Source: Morella rubra
Taxonomy: Eukaryota; Streptophyta; Magnoliopsida; Fagales; Myricaceae
Reading direction: 5' to 3'
Assembly (NCBI GenBank): GCA_003952965.2
Contig: CM025850.1
Span: 25,403,618 to 25,467,617, forward strand
DNA length: 64,000 nucleotides
Below, in pieces: positions 12,701 to 25,067 of the stretch. Under the pieces are notes generated by a model. That model was given only the letters and a program-made list of their open reading frames with translations. It was not told the DNA's origin and ran no database searches. Position 1 is the first letter of the stretch. Each line of letters begins with the position of its first letter. Position numbers and translations under genes: made by a program.

Positions 12701-13719
12701 CGTGATGACAGGCAGAGACCAACATGCAGATTTTCACAGCAAGGCTTTTGAAAACCTATACAAACTGAAACTTCTGACAGAAGACTGAAAAATGAAATGT
12801 TGCTAAATTGCACTAGAAATTCAATAAAACCACAATTTCGTTGTTAAGTTCTTTAAAATCTTCCTTCCCAGCCCATCCATTTGCAACGTAAAACTATAGA
12901 AGTTCAGGCTCTAGATTTTCACTTTTAAGTGCCACAGGAAAGTAAGTTCTTTGCTTCATGAGCATACGACAAGTAATTAGCCCAGTTAGGCAAATAATCT
13001 TTTTTAGACAACGGCAACAGCATAGGATCAAATATGAGGTCCATTAATTTTGGAATGTTCTTTTAAGTGTTCCTGTAATCAAGACATTTAGTGAGTTCCA
13101 ACTTTTTCCAGATTCCACATAAATCACAGTTATTTTATGTTTTTAACCTTCCACATTACCTAAATTAAACATCACAATACAAATGAAACAACAAGATGCG
13201 TGACAGCTTCAATTAATTATTCCAAAACACTAAAGAAGTTATCTTGAACCTCATCAAGCGGATCATCAATTGAAATAATTCAAACATCACAGTTGCCGTT
13301 GCTTAGGAAAGTGACACAATGACAAGAAAGCAGAAGTTTGCAGCGTAGATTTCACTTTGCCTCAGCTTCTTTACAATGCCAAAAGCTCAATTTTAACTGA
13401 CTTCAGTCGAATCCATTATTCTCTCGAATCCCAAAGAAAAAGCTCAAAAAATCCACCATTCCAAATGTCTTCAAATTTCCCTAACTTTTCACCAATTAAA
13501 CTTCGAATCTACAACCCAAATAGTCAATTTTTAAACACGATCCAGTAAATCCACATCAGCTATCACAATGAAGGTCAAGATCAAGACAAAACAGGAACAT
13601 GAAACTCCCTAACACGTCCAGACAAACAAATAAAGGAAACACATCTATGCCATTAAATGACCGAATTTATTCAGAAGAGAAATTGTTGAAGAAAGAATTA
13701 CCGATAAGAGGTCATTCAT
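3786..13719 (-). CDS. SYP132: Plasma-membrane syntaxin (Qa-SNARE), SYP131/SYP132 type, 13 coding exons
   Basis: Target-membrane SNARE driving secretory-vesicle fusion at the plasma membrane. Exons read by eye, all GT-AG: 13719-13702, 11958-11848, 11681-11625, 10339-10291, 8511-8450, 8359-8286, 7376-7334, 7247-7187, 7075-7050, 6937-6860, 6535-6455, 4309-4244, 3959-3786. They join in frame to 900 nt, 299 residues. The start MNDLLS is that of the SYP13 clade. Next come Habc-domain helices ([26 protein letters not shown]), the linker KPGCGKGT, the Qa-SNARE motif ([18 protein letters not shown] to [19 protein letters not shown]) with its central Gln, then SRKWMC, one C-terminal membrane anchor and KPWSSNKGA. 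Relative to my memory of Arabidopsis SYP132 (about 304 residues), nine residues (QRMERDVDE region) are absent between exons 4 and 5. The symbol denotes the family; SYP131 and SYP132 were not separated. Introns reach 2.1 kb. Confidence 0.93.
4310..6454. other. Large syntaxin intron with possible LTR-like insertion
   Basis: The intron between the two SNARE-motif exons is 2.1 kb, large for this gene. The stretch 4690-5300 contains short open frames, a TATA-like run (5195-5210), and CT-rich sequence at 5280-5300, resembling decayed LTR-retrotransposon DNA. I could not define ends or target duplications, so this is a suspicion only. Confidence 0.25.
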
Positions 13720-13900
13720 TGTGGAATAGAAGCCGAGAAATTCAGAACTAGGAATTCAAAAAATATGAACGTTTTTTTCCGGAAGAAATACTTGGAGCTG
13801 TCTAAAGTTAGGACCTGGTTTAATTAACAAAAAACCAGGTCTCGAGGGTCTGAGAGTGGAGAGAGAGAGAGAGAGAGAATGTGCTTTTTTTACGTTTGAA
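13720..13900 (-). promoter_or_regulatory. Probable 5' leader of the syntaxin gene with a CT/GA repeat
   Basis: Immediately upstream of the syntaxin ATG (minus strand), GA repeats at 13858-13879 read as CT repeats in the sense of the gene, a common feature of plant 5' leaders. The transcription start is not defined. Confidence 0.35.
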
Positions 13901-14277
13901 AGTTGCCAACAGCGAGGAGAGAGACAGATCAGTGACAGGCCGTGAAGGCAGGTTTTGTTTTCGGAATTGTTTCTTTTTGTTTTCCCTTTCTGTTTTTATT
14001 CTCTGTTTATGATTTTGCTTTACCACGAGGCGCTGTTATCGAAATGGAATGAGATCAGATACACGTCAGCGTATTCGCATAAAATAACAGAATTCATAGT
14101 ATTATTTTTAATTAATATATAGTTACTACGTGTACAGAAAAACTTAAGAGAAGAGACCTTAAAGCCTCCTGAATTGAATGTTAATATTGAATATGGACTT
14201 CCAGACTATAATAATTCCCTAGTGAAGGACCTTTTACATTAATAAAACTAACAGGTGTGCTCTTTTATATTATATTA

Positions 14278-14837
14278 TAGGTTAAATTACACTTAGGTCT
14301 TCTAAGTATACAAAAGTTGCAAATGAGCTCTTGAAGTAACGTTTTCAACAAATAGATCTTTGAGATAAAGTTTAAGTCAAATCGAGGCCCCTTCATCTAT
14401 TTTTCGTCAACCCCATTAACGACAATTGCTATCAGGACTTTAAAATTCACGTCATAACGAATTAGAAAGCGTCACTTGTCTAGTTAAAACACTCATGTCA
14501 CATCTACGTCAGGTGTCTGCCAAGGTGTTGCCAACTCACCGTACCTAGTTTAATAAAAGAAAACAACTTAATGAGGCGACGTTCTCCCTATTGCATACAC
14601 CTGGCGCAGATGTGGCATGGACGTTTTAAATGGACAGGTGACGTTTTTCTAATTTGTTATGACGTGAATTTTAAAACTTTGACAACAATGGCCGTTAATG
14701 GGGCTGACAAGAAATGGACGTAGGGGCCTCAATTTGACTAAAACTCTACCTCAGGGTCTATTTGTTGAAAACGTTTTCTCAGGAGCTCATTTGTAACCTG
14801 CGTATACTTCAGAGGCTCTGGATGCAATTAAGCCTAT
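14278..14837. mobile_element. Short fold-back (MITE-like) element with about 250-bp inverted repeats, MULE-like
   Basis: Almost the whole 560-bp element is an imperfect palindrome. The left arm (taggttaaattacacttagg onward) is mirrored by the right arm, whose inverse complement begins ataggcttaattgcatccag. Shared inner blocks include gttgcaaatgagctc-type and ttcacgtcataac-type motifs. The flank attatatta occurs on both sides (14269-14277 and 14838-14846), a 9-bp target duplication typical of Mutator-like elements. It has no coding capacity. Its RNA would form a long hairpin. Confidence 0.75.
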
Positions 14838-14884
14838 ATTATATTATTTCCTTCAGAAATACTTTTTCATGGTCCTATAACTAT

Positions 14885-15413
14885 TATATAAATATATTGG
14901 GCAAACGAAAAATGAGTACAGCTAATGGTGGAGATGGTGTTCAGCGGGAGAGGGGTGTGGACACGCAGAATCTAGTGTTCGTGTGATAAAAATTTAGGAA
15001 TATTAAAATTTTAAGGATGCTGGTTTCATAAAAAAAATTATAAGATTTTTAAAATTTTGATAGAATTGTGAATATTTATGTAAATTGGAGTTTTATAAAT
15101 TTTTGTGTAACCGTTGATAAAAAGTTTTAAAGATATTTAATTTTTGTTAGAGTTTGTAAAATTGTTTAAAGAGAGATGATTTGATGTAATTTTTTAATAA
15201 AAAAAATATTGGAATTAAGTGAAAAAATATAGAGAGAGAATATTTGTTATAATTTTTTTTTAAAAGATATTAGAGTTTGTGTGAAAATTTATTAAAGATT
15301 ATGTAAAAGCTATTAATGTTTGTATATAAATTTTTGAGATTTTAGATATTAATTTTTTAAATTTTGTTGAATTTTATTATATTTTAAAATATTTTTTAAC
15401 AGATTATGAGAAT

Positions 15414-15445
<32 letters not shown>

Positions 15446-15625
15446 TTTGAATAAATTTTTATATTTATTAAAAAAAAATAATTTAACGAGAAAGAAAGAT
15501 TATTTTATTAAATAAAATTTTAGAATGTCTAAAAATTTCGTCACACAAAAGCTACCTATATAAATATATTAGGCAAACGAAAAATGAGTAATGGAGATGG
15601 TGTTGGGCGGGACAGGGATGCGGAC
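14885..15625. repeat. Direct repeats of about 70 bp flanking a 566-bp insertion
   Basis: The sequence running tataaatatattgggcaaac, then aaaaatgagta and ggagatggtgtt, at 14885-14960 recurs with substitutions at 15557-15625. The copies flank the inverted-repeat element listed next. This is far longer than a target duplication, so a segmental duplication or two-copy tandem predates or accompanied the insertion. Confidence 0.6.
14981..15546. mobile_element. AT-rich MITE with terminal inverted repeats
   Basis: The left end gtgtgataaaaatttagg and the inverse complement of the right end (gtgtgacgaaatttttag) match, with a further shared block of TAAAATTTTA type. The interior is very AT-rich and non-coding, with motifs (agagagatgat, ttgatgtaattttttaat) shared with other short elements at 21958-22350, 38343-38551 and 46240-46460, suggesting one hAT-like MITE family. 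Confidence 0.5.
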
Positions 15626-16489
15626 AAGACAGTTGGGATAAAGAAGCTAGGGGCCAATTCCGCAAAAATAAAATTTGAGGGATTAAAATGTAAAATCTCT
15701 AAGGTCATGATTAATAAACCACTAATCGAAATAAATGTAGAAAAAAATTTGTATTGACATTTGGGTGGTGGGGCCATGATGTCCCCTAGGCCCTCTATCT
15801 TCGTTCCTGCCTGAAGCATCGTCACTGTAACTATCAACATTTCTACGTGTCCTAATAATACACACATAACGAAGATAACCGCCATCAAAATAAGGTCATT
15901 AATTGAATAACATGGGTAGGACCCTTTTGAAATAGGCTTTTATAAATCTGATACGTCGTCCTTAATGGGGACGGTCCCTTCTGAATGTCCAAACAGGTGC
16001 ACATGTCCTAATAGGCCAATAATCTAATGTTAAAAGGTCATCAAGATTTGGTCCGGTCCCAATAAAAAGAATATGAAATTTTAAGCTGCTCTTATTGCAA
16101 TAAAACTTACGCCACCCTTTGCATGCACATCCATTTTGGTAAGAATAGACCTATGTTTGTTTAATGGTCTTGAAAACTTTTTTAAGTTGAAAAAGGTTTT
16201 TTAATCCAAACATTACTTTTTAAAACAAAAAAAAAAATATTTCAATTTTGAATAAAATATTCTATTTAATCACTAACCTCAATTTCTATAGAAAACAACA
16301 CAAAAATTAATTTCTTTTTTACCAAAACCTACAAAAACTCCACTCACAAAAAAAAAATTTTCAAATTTTTTTTTTTTACTCTCACATCTTCAAAGAGTTA
16401 GGTGATGTAAAAATATTGAAGTTATGTGAAATGTGAAATGATTAATGTAAAAGTACTTTAGGAGGTTGAAACCAGTATACAACTTCATA
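15626..16489. other. AT-rich intergenic DNA with a decayed MITE-like patch
   Basis: No gene was recognised. The segment 16140-16400 is rich in A/T runs with a gtttgttt-like start and resembles the AT-rich short elements elsewhere in the window, but no clear paired end was found. Confidence 0.35.
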
Positions 16490-17115
16490 GGAATGAGTCC
16501 AATGGGTAGATGGTAGTTGGCGTTATACCACCACTTTGCCTTGGGTAACCATCTACTCATCCCGAAGGCTTGTCCCTGTAAAACACCTTAGATATTGCTC
16601 CAATCCCTTATTAACAATTTCAGTCTGCCCATATGATTGAGGATGGTAGGCAAATAGTAGAGGCTAACTTAGTACCCTGTAGTTGAAATAGCTCCCTCCA
16701 AAAAATACTAGTGAAAGTAGTATCCCTATCTGACACTATTATTTGGAGAAATCGTGTAACTTAGCAACATTAGCCATAAAAACCTTAGCAATTCTAGAGG
16801 TAGTGTATGGATGTGCTATAGGCAAGAAATACCTGTCCACAGCCACCAATATTGTATTGAAACCATTAGATGCAGGTAACTCCTCTGTGAAATCTATAGA
16901 CATGTGAGACCATGATTGACTAGGTATTGGTAGGGGCTGCAACAGCTCATATGGCGTGTGAGTACTCACCTTAGTTCTTTAACATGTGTCACATCCTCGA
17001 ACTAGTTTTTAATTATCACCCTTCATACCAGCACAATAGAATTCAGCCTTAGCCCTTTGTAAGGTTTTCTCATAACTTGAATGCCCACCAATAGAACAAT
17101 TATGAATATAGTTGT
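16490..17115 (-). pseudogene. Ty3/gypsy retrotransposon integrase fragment
   Basis: Minus-strand reading shows, in order, the H2C2 zinc-binding segment (an HNCSIGGHSS start with HxxxxxH spacing, then CDTC), the start of the integrase core (LLQPLPIPSQSWSHMSIDF, holding the first catalytic Asp; TILVAVDRYF, holding the second), and YHPQSYGQTEIVNKGLEQYL, which follows the third catalytic position in this family. Stops and shifts interrupt it in several places, for example between the zinc segment and the core. No reverse transcriptase, gag or LTR could be placed confidently. It is dead. Confidence 0.8.
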
Positions 17116-20100
17116 CACGCCCTGTACTAGTACTTACTCTCTAGGCTCGCATATAGTAATTACATACACACAAGCGGGGATTACTGCACGATAGAAACTC
17201 CTAGGATCACTCATTGCCCTCGAATTTACTTAGCGAAAAACTTGTTTTAAAATGATTCTTAGTTAAAATGAGAGTCGTTAAAATTAGAAGATTGAAAATC
17301 GATTTAGAAGCTTGAACGAAATAGGTGAAATCGTACCAAAATATTAAGTTGGGATAAATTGCACTTTAATTAGGAAAAACTTTTAATAATGACTTAGATT
17401 GCAAATTACTAATAATAAAAGAGATTAATGCGAAATTGAAGGAATTTGATAAAATGTGAAATTGAAACAACATGAAGAAATACATCATTTTCTTATAATG
17501 AACATTGTTTAGTACAAAAGAGGGTCCTTCAAGAGACTACAAAAGTATAGGCCTCAATTTACAAAAATGTGAGCTTTCTAAAGTTCACCTATCCTATGGT
17601 ATCTTGTTTCAAAGATAAAAACAGTTGAAACACAGCTGAAAAAGAAAAGGAAATAACTAACTAAAGAGGTGCCATAACGAAACCCTAACCCCTAATCTTC
17701 ATCTTCGGTGTCTAAGGTGAGGTCAATAACACCGTCAACTGACATGTTCAGTGGGTCCTCTGTTAGCGGGGCTTAGGGAAACTGAAAGGGAATAGTTGGT
17801 TCGGGTGGAGCTCCCACCCAACCAAGGTCAACTATGCTGGGGGTTAGGAAATCCTTTACGAACTAGTAGGGCTCGTGCTCTACTATGACTTGGAAGTCCT
17901 CAAAGATCCAAACACGGACCTTCAGGACTACCACATACAGTCCCGCATCGAGGTATGTGTCAATCTCGTAATAGTACATCTTCCTACTCAAAGAAGAAAA
18001 GCAAGCACACATGTGAATAAAAAGGAGTGAGTCCTACTGACTCAGTAAGGTCGGGAAGGGGGCATGCTCATACAAGTATAATTCATGCTTTGGAATAATA
18101 GTACCAGTGCAATAATTTCAAGCCATAAAGTCATAGAAACAATATAGAGAATGCATGCAATGCAATTGAAATGCATTCACTCATCATATGGTTCCCTGAG
18201 GTATTCCTGGTGTCTGCTTTTTTTACCCCAAAAGTCGGGTTGTGCGTCTCTCCTCTCCTCGTGGACTATCTCGTGCCACCTATACCAGGACCTTTAAAAA
18301 CGACGTCGTAGCATCCAGAAGGAGCCCACCCACTCCTTGTAGTAGTGGGTTGCACTCTCCTCATGTGCTCGGTATCGTCACTCTTTCTTCGGGAATCACC
18401 TAGTAAGCTTGGGGGTTCCTCACATTTGTTTTCCCTCTCATGATGTGAATGCAATTAATGGACGTATATCATTCATATGTGAAATACACATCCAAACATC
18501 CATTGATATGACTTGAAAACATAAACCGATAAAGTACTTGTAATTTTCAATGCATGAATAATTAAAAATGCAAATTCCAGAAATTAAATCTACAAACTGA
18601 AGTTAAATTACGAAAGTAGCTTCTATTTCCTATGAGTTCAAATGATTAGGCCGTTTTCTTTACATAAAAAATTCATAAACTTTATTCCTTTTATAATACT
18701 AATTGAAGAATTAAACATGAAATTTATAATTAAATATTAAATCTACCCTAAATCTTCAAATGAAGGCTTCTTGGGCCTTCTTAGACCCTATTGGGCCTAT
18801 CCCTAAAGTTTCAAAGTATTCTGGGCTTGTTTAGGGTTAACGGGCCTAAAGTCCATTTAGGCTGCTAAACGGACTTTGTGATTTGAGCCCCTAATTCTAC
18901 TCGGTTTGGACTCAAATTTGGGTTTCCCCATCTATTTTTCATGTTCTACACAACCATGAAGTTATTTTTTCCGTTCGAACCTTTTTACCCTAACGTTTTG
19001 TGTGAAATGTCGAAACTACCCTTAGAGACCTCCAGGGGCATTTTCAACCTTTCTCGACCTCCGATTGAGCTGAAATTTTTATTAGGACCTACTGTGACCA
19101 TATTAATACTTAGCGCACAACCAAGATTAATACAAGAGCAAGATGTACTTTAGAAACTAAGAGAAGTGAAATACATATTTAAATCATCACAACAAAAGTA
19201 TCATTTCTCTTGGAATAGCTTTCCAACTTTTTACTAAGCCCAAAATACAAAGAAAAAGAGAAAGGAAAAAAAAAATTCCTACCAGCAATCTCGTTCTCAC
19301 CTGTCTCATACTTATCTATATACTTTTTTAGTTTTGCATCTTCTTCAGGACAATGACCTTCTTTTCAAGCTTGCCTTGTCAGTATAGGGAGCCATAGGCT
19401 ATCATAAGTTTGCTGTTGTCAAGTTGAAGGTTCCATTATTTGCTTCCTTCAAGTAATTTAGCATATGTCAAGTGTCCTAGTACATCGTATGTCGGGGACC
19501 ATAAGGTGACTGCTATATGTGTAGCTCTTAATTAAGTGCTTACAAATAAAAGTCTTGATTCTTTAATGAAAACCAATAGAACTCTTAATTTGGTTTAATT
19601 TGAGGAAAACTGAGTTCCTATAGTAGGGCGATTCAAGGTATCTAAGCCTCTAATAAGCCTAAACTTAATTCAAAGGGAAAATGTCATAATTTGCTCTATA
19701 ATTATAGTGCAAAATCAATCTCACCCATTCAACTATCAAAACGACGATTTAAGTCCTATATCTTTTAAAAATCTTCAATGTCCCGTCCAAATCAAGCGTT
19801 AAGTTAGACGGAAAAATATGCAAAATGACCGAAATTCCCTCCAAGTCATACGATTATGTATTTTGTTTACTTATGACGATTAAATATTTGTAGGCATTTC
19901 ATTATTATTATGAGTATTGAATATAATACTTTGAGTATTATTTGCCAATTATTTTTAAATTTTTAATTAAATTAATTCGAATACATATTAAACTGTCTGA
20001 ATGGTTACAACAACGTCTGCGCAATTGTGTTAGGGAAAACATGCGCATGTGCGCACCTTCTGTATGAAACACCATGCGCAGAGTATTCCTCCATTCACAT

Positions 20101-20479
20101 GGTTCTATATGTTCTATATTAAATTCCATTTGCACAACAAGAAACACTGTACGAATGATGTAATGGGTGATAGATGTAGGATCGTCAAAATTTCATACAT
20201 TCCCACGGGTTCAATTCATTGAGTGTCTGCACGTATTGAAGATCAGTTCGCACCATGTGTGAGGTGACAAAATACTATTTCATCAGAAAAGAAATTGTCG
20301 TGCGCACAGTATTTGTAACTGTGCACACGTAGTTTCGATGACAAAATTATTTTCGTCACATTGGACAAGCATTTCATGCGAGCAGATAGAGAGAACTTGG
20401 CCACGATAGAATTGAAGTTTGTCAAGAAATCAGAAAATCGTTTGTACATGTAATATTACGTCCGAACAGTTTTGTGTGA
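17116..20479. other. Unassigned, probably retrotransposon-derived intergenic DNA
   Basis: Adjacent to the integrase relic. 17116-18480 is GC-richer than its surroundings, with short direct motifs, and may be the untranslated part or LTR of a decayed element. 18600-19800 has blocks resembling ends of inverted-repeat elements (19680-19860) without a partner. I recognise no gene. Confidence 0.4.
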
Positions 20480-20636
20480 GGAAATATAGAAACTGTCACC
20501 TAAAACCTTTACTGACAGGTTTAAGTGACAAACCGGGTGACAATTCGGTTTTGTCACCCAAAACATTTGGTGACAATATTGGCACTTTGGGTGATAAATT
20601 TTTTTGACACCCAAATTGATTTTTCTTGTAGTTGTA
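20480..20636. mobile_element. Possible right end of a decayed CACTA element
   Basis: The sequence ending gatttttcttgtagttg reads on the other strand as a near match to the common plant CACTA terminus (CACTACAAGAAAAATC). Repeated gtgacaa and tcacccaaa motifs in both orientations between 20490 and 20620 look like subterminal transposase-binding repeats. No left end or transposase was seen. Confidence 0.35.
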
Positions 20637-21085
20637 CAATTTAGAAGGGGGGAAATGGTATAATTTCGGAGTATCAACAGTACAATTCTGTGAGAAATTG
20701 GATTTACAAGTTTAATAGGAAAGTCACGCCTTCTGTAACTATTGACTTGTAAGCCAGTGACCAAATTCATGATTGTACCATTGTGACATTGATATGGCAA
20801 TTTAAAATTTGTAATCAGAGTCTGTAAAATGAAAACCATCCCTATAAGATAACAATATATATATTTTTTACGAGACAGGCGTCATAACCAATTTCAAAGT
20901 TCTTTACTTGGAATTGTCGAATCTTCTTTACATCAAGGACCTTTAATTGCCATCATTGTTTTCCCCTTTCTTTATCAGATACAACCATTTTGCATTCATT
21001 AATTTTAAATATCAAATCTCTGGGCTATGATATGATGGAAGGTGCTTAATACCTTGCTGTCGTATACCGGCTCCATTATAAACTC
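20637..21085. other. No gene seen
   Basis: AT-rich sequence with no recognisable coding or repeat structure. Confidence 0.4.
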
Positions 21086-21957
21086 ATGAAAACCACTTTT
21101 GACCCATGGTCTAAGGTTTGCCTTCTTTCTGATGAAACCATACTTTTAAATACCAGCACTGAATTTTCAAATGTCACCACTCCTCGTATGATAAAATGGG
21201 ATGACATCATTCTCTCTGATCAATGGGAACTTCCTTTAGTGGTTCCCCCTCCCAAAAAAGAAAACAACCAAATTGAATACTTTGCTTAGCATAGTGATGG
21301 ATCTGTTACACTCTCTTTTTTAAATAAAAGACAAGGCACAAATTCTCGTTTATCTATTGATTCCAGAATTTCTAGTTCTAAAAATTTTCATATCTGCCTT
21401 TAATTCTTTCCCTCAAAGTACTTCAACTTTTCCTAAAAGGATTCCACGGAGTATAAAAATTCCTGAGATAATTTGCACTAGAACTGATACACCCATTCAA
21501 TTACCCCTTTATGAAACCACATCAGAACCTCCTTTGATTCCTGAAGAAAAAACTTCTCCTACTCAATCTGAAGCTTTTTCTCTTCAACGATCTCATTCTA
21601 TTCATGTTTTACAAAATGATTTTGTTTTAGATAAAGATATCCTTAAAAAAGATTTTTAATCTCTTGAAAATTCAGCAAAATAAACATGGTTTTTAGCTAC
21701 TTATAATTTGGATGAACAAGCTATTATTTGGTCTAATTATTATGATTACATGATAACTGCTCAACAGCATATCCCTTTCTTTATATGATTTGAAACAAAT
21801 ATCTCCTCTCTAAATGTTTTGACTAAAGATATCCCTTGGATCACTTTTAATCAGAAGAAAGTTTTTGAGTTTTATCCTACTTCTGAAACTATGACTTTTA
21901 AAAATAACTCTCGAGATTTTTTAGCTACCCCTTTCAAATCCAATAATTTGTTTAGAG
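21086..21957 (+). pseudogene. Endogenous pararetrovirus-like relic (movement/coat protein region)
   Basis: Plus-strand frames at 21086-21285, 21357-21659 and 21690-21950 read on as one decayed protein separated by stops and shifts. Segments such as NVTTPRMIKWDDIIL and WELPLVVPPPKKEN resemble the region downstream of the movement-protein core in integrated caulimovirus copies of plant genomes. A later stretch (WSNYYDYMITAQQHIPFF) fits the same polyprotein type. I see at least three in-frame stops, so it encodes no functional protein. A MITE interrupts it at 21958. The family assignment is from memory and moderate; a related LTR element is possible. Confidence 0.45.
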
Positions 21958-22350
21958 GCATGTTTGTTTGTAAAAGTATTCTAGGATAAAAATGAATGCA
22001 ATAAAATTCACAAAACGAACATCCAAAATCTCAAAAAATCATACACAAACACCGATAACTTTTACACAATTTCAATAACTTTTCACATAAACTCCAATAA
22101 CTTTTCAAAAAAAAAAATTCCAACAAATATTCTCTCTCTATACTTTTTCACCAAACTCTAATACTTTTTTATTAAAAAATTACATCAAATCATCTCTCTT
22201 TACACCATTTTACAAACTCTAATAAAAATTTAATATCTTTAAAACTTTTCACTAACTTTTACAAAAACCTATAAGACTCTAATCTACATAAATATTCACA
22301 ATTTTATCAAAAATCCTAAAAATTTCAATTTTTTTACAAAAAGACATCCC
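21958..22350. mobile_element. AT-rich hAT-like MITE inside the pararetrovirus-like relic
   Basis: The left end gcatgtttgtttgtaaaag and the inverse complement of the right end (gggatgtctttttgtaaaa) match. The flanks tttagag and ttaagag form a near 7-8-bp target duplication. The interior shares motifs with other short AT-rich elements in the window. Coding similarity resumes directly after it, showing it inserted later. Confidence 0.6.
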
Positions 22351-22797
22351 TTAAGAGTGATAAAAATTTTGATAACATTATTCAACAAAATAATTATACC
22401 AATACTTTTTTTACAGCAAGTTGGAACTCATCTTTGCAAAATTGAACATTTAATTAAACTCCCTGCAGCTGCAAGTTCTTCGACAAAAAATACTCATCTT
22501 TTAATTCCTCATGAACTTCTTAAAATGCCTCTTTTTTCCAAAAAAACACTCCATCAGAAGATCTCGATACTGTTCTTCACAAGATTGAAGACATGCTTTC
22601 TAAATTATCTGTTAATGATGAGAAAGATCATAAGAATAAAAAAATTCTTGTGCTCAATAACTCTGAATCTGATTCCAATACCTTTGATAACAACATTTAT
22701 GATTTATAAAAAAAACAATTTCAAGATTTAAGCATCAACAAGATAGTAAAATCATCCACTAAGATACCTCACAAATATTCTCAAGGTTCTTCTTGCA
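22351..22797 (+). pseudogene. Endogenous pararetrovirus-like relic, continuation
   Basis: Beyond the MITE the plus strand again gives a decayed charged protein: NVL-type asparagine-rich peptides, then LSKLSVNDEKDHKNKKILVL and QDLSINKIVKSSTKIPHKYS in partly different frames, with stops. It ends abruptly near 22797, where sequence belonging to a minus-strand LINE begins. Assignment rests on continuity with the preceding relic. Confidence 0.4.
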
Positions 22798-24596
22798 ATG
22801 TTGTCCAACACTGTCAAAACAAAACTCCATTCCACTCTATCATAGGCTTTCTCCATGTCCGCCTTAATTGCCACCCACCCGCCACGACCTTGTTTATGGT
22901 TCATACAATGAAAGATTTCCAATGCAACAATATAGTTGTCCTGAATCGAATGCCCTGGAACAAAAGCCATTTGAAAAGGTGAAACTAGCTTTGGAAGGAC
23001 TACCTTCAACCTTTCCATCATAATTTTGGAGATTACTTTATAAATGACATTACATAAATTAATAAGCCGAAATTGATTAACCTTGACAGGATTATCAAAT
23101 TTCAGTATTAGTGTAATGTTTGTATGATTTAGAGCAGGAAGCATATTATCATTTATAAAAAAATCCTGAACATTGCATATAAATCCCCACCAACCACATC
23201 CCAAAAGAATTTGAAAAAATAAACTGTCATACCATCAGAGCCTAGAGCCTTTTTAGGGGACATTTTTTGGATAGTGTTGAAGATCTCCTCAGCATACGGC
23301 ACTGTAGTTAACAAAGCGTTGTCCTCAGAAGTAATCAGCGGGTCAATAAGGTGGTCAAGATCATTAGGAATATTCGGGTTGGATGAAGTGAACAGCCGCT
23401 GAAAAAACTCCAAAAAAGTGTTGCCAACAGCTTCTATACCCGATACCCACCCCACCTCCTCATTCTTAATTTTTATAATCTGATTTCTGCAGCGCCGAAT
23501 AACAGTAGAGGCATGATTTTATTTTGTATTTAAATCTTTGGACGTCAACCATATCTCTCTTGATTTCTGCGTCCACAAAACTTCCTCTCTCTTTAAATGT
23601 TCATCCAAAGCTAATTTTAAATCAGCCTCTAATTGTATATTTGATGGACTAGGCTCACCACTTTGACATGCTTGCAGCTGGGCCTTCATGTGCTTAATTG
23701 AGCCTTGGATTTTCCTAAAAAATTTATGATTCCATTGTCTTAGTGCAAACCGAACTGCTCTCATTTTTTTTAGAATACCATATGCTAGACGATCATCAAC
23801 CACTCCAGGCCATGCATTGGCCACCACCCCATAACAAGCTTGCTCTCTAGTCCAAAACAGTTTGAATTTAAAAGGCTTAGGATCAAAAAATTCAGTGCCA
23901 AAGAAAGAGAGAATTATCGGAACATGGTCTGAATTTGTGATAGAATAATGGTGAATCACTGCATTCGGATATGCCATCCTCCAAGACACATTGGAAATCC
24001 CACGATCCAGTCTTTCGCGGATATTCACCATACCCGGTCTTTTATTACACCAAGTAAAGCAGGATCCTAAAAACCCCAAATCAACATATCCTATAGATTG
24101 CATGAATTGATTTAGCCCCAAAAACGACGCCACCACCTTCCTTCCTCCTTGCTTCTCATTTTGTCGAACAATGTCATTGAAATCTCCCAAGCAAAGCGAA
24201 GGAGAATTATCATCCAGAGCCAATTGTCTCATCTCCTCCCAAAACCCTTCTTTCTCCTTCTATACAGATGGCCCATAAACCAACGAACAAAGAAAATCAG
24301 GGTCCTCACCACCAGGATGTATTGCCAAATATATTACATTTTTTGACTTCCATAAAACATCAAAACATAACCCCGGATGCCAACAAAACACCAAACCTCC
24401 TTTCCTACCGATAGGAGGTATCGTAAGGAAAAAAATAAAAACCCAACTTCTTCGAGACACAAGACACCGCACCACAATCAATCTTACTCTCCATAAGAAA
24501 AATTCCCACCGAATCTATGGTTTTCACCAAGTCCCGGAGGGTCCTCACTATCGAAGGTCGCCCCAACCCTCAGCAGTTCCACGCTATCAGCTTCAT
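22798..24596 (-). pseudogene. LINE ORF2: AP endonuclease plus truncated reverse transcriptase
   Basis: From the ATG at 24596 the protein begins MKLIAWNC-stop-GLGRPS, the usual start of plant L1 endonuclease domains with one premature stop. The endonuclease continues with MESKI, GDFNDIV, LDRGISN and SDHVPII (the catalytic SDH). A stop interrupts near 24260. The reverse transcriptase follows with KALGSDGM, FRLINLCNVIYK, AFVPGHSIQDN and KADMEKAYDRVEW, which carries the first catalytic Asp. Reading ends shortly after, before the YADD-type box. Breaks are also present around 23455-23519 and 23200. It would have nicked target DNA and copied its RNA when intact; it is now inactive. Confidence 0.85.
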
Positions 24597-25047
24597 GGGG
24601 AGGGTAGGGGCATGGTTTGGCCTGCCTCCTTAGCCTTTGAAGTAACAATAGAGTCTTCATCTCCTGGAACTTGAGATTCAGCTCCACTTTCCTTCCTACT
24701 TCGCTTCCTCTTGGATACTTTCCTGCGCAGACCATCTTTTAGAGATTGGATTACCCCAGGATGGAAGAGCTCAGCTAGTAAGAGCTCCGAATTGAGCCCG
24801 GATCCTCCATCAGCCTTTATATTCTTCTTCAGAGAGGTTCCTTCACATGACTTGCGTTCCTTCTAGCACCGTGTGAAACCAATAGAGCTCCTAGCTTTGC
24901 CTTGGGCTTCCCAGTCACTTAGTGGGATCAGTGGATCATAACGATGGGTGCTGTCTGACAACCCCAAGGTAGACGGGTCATGAAATTGCTACTTGGGCTT
25001 AGTCCCCTCCTTCTGTGGCCCATCCAGAGTCCCACCTTGGCCTAATT

Positions 25048-25067
25048 CCCCCCCCCCCCCCCCCCCC
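25048..25067. repeat. Poly-C tract
   Basis: Twenty consecutive C within the LINE, between its ORF1-like frame and ORF2. Confidence 0.9.

Noticed and set aside
15556..15888. 110-codon minus-strand hydrophobic frame
   Set aside because: No similarity that I recognise, overlaps repeat-derived sequence, and no promoter or splice context.
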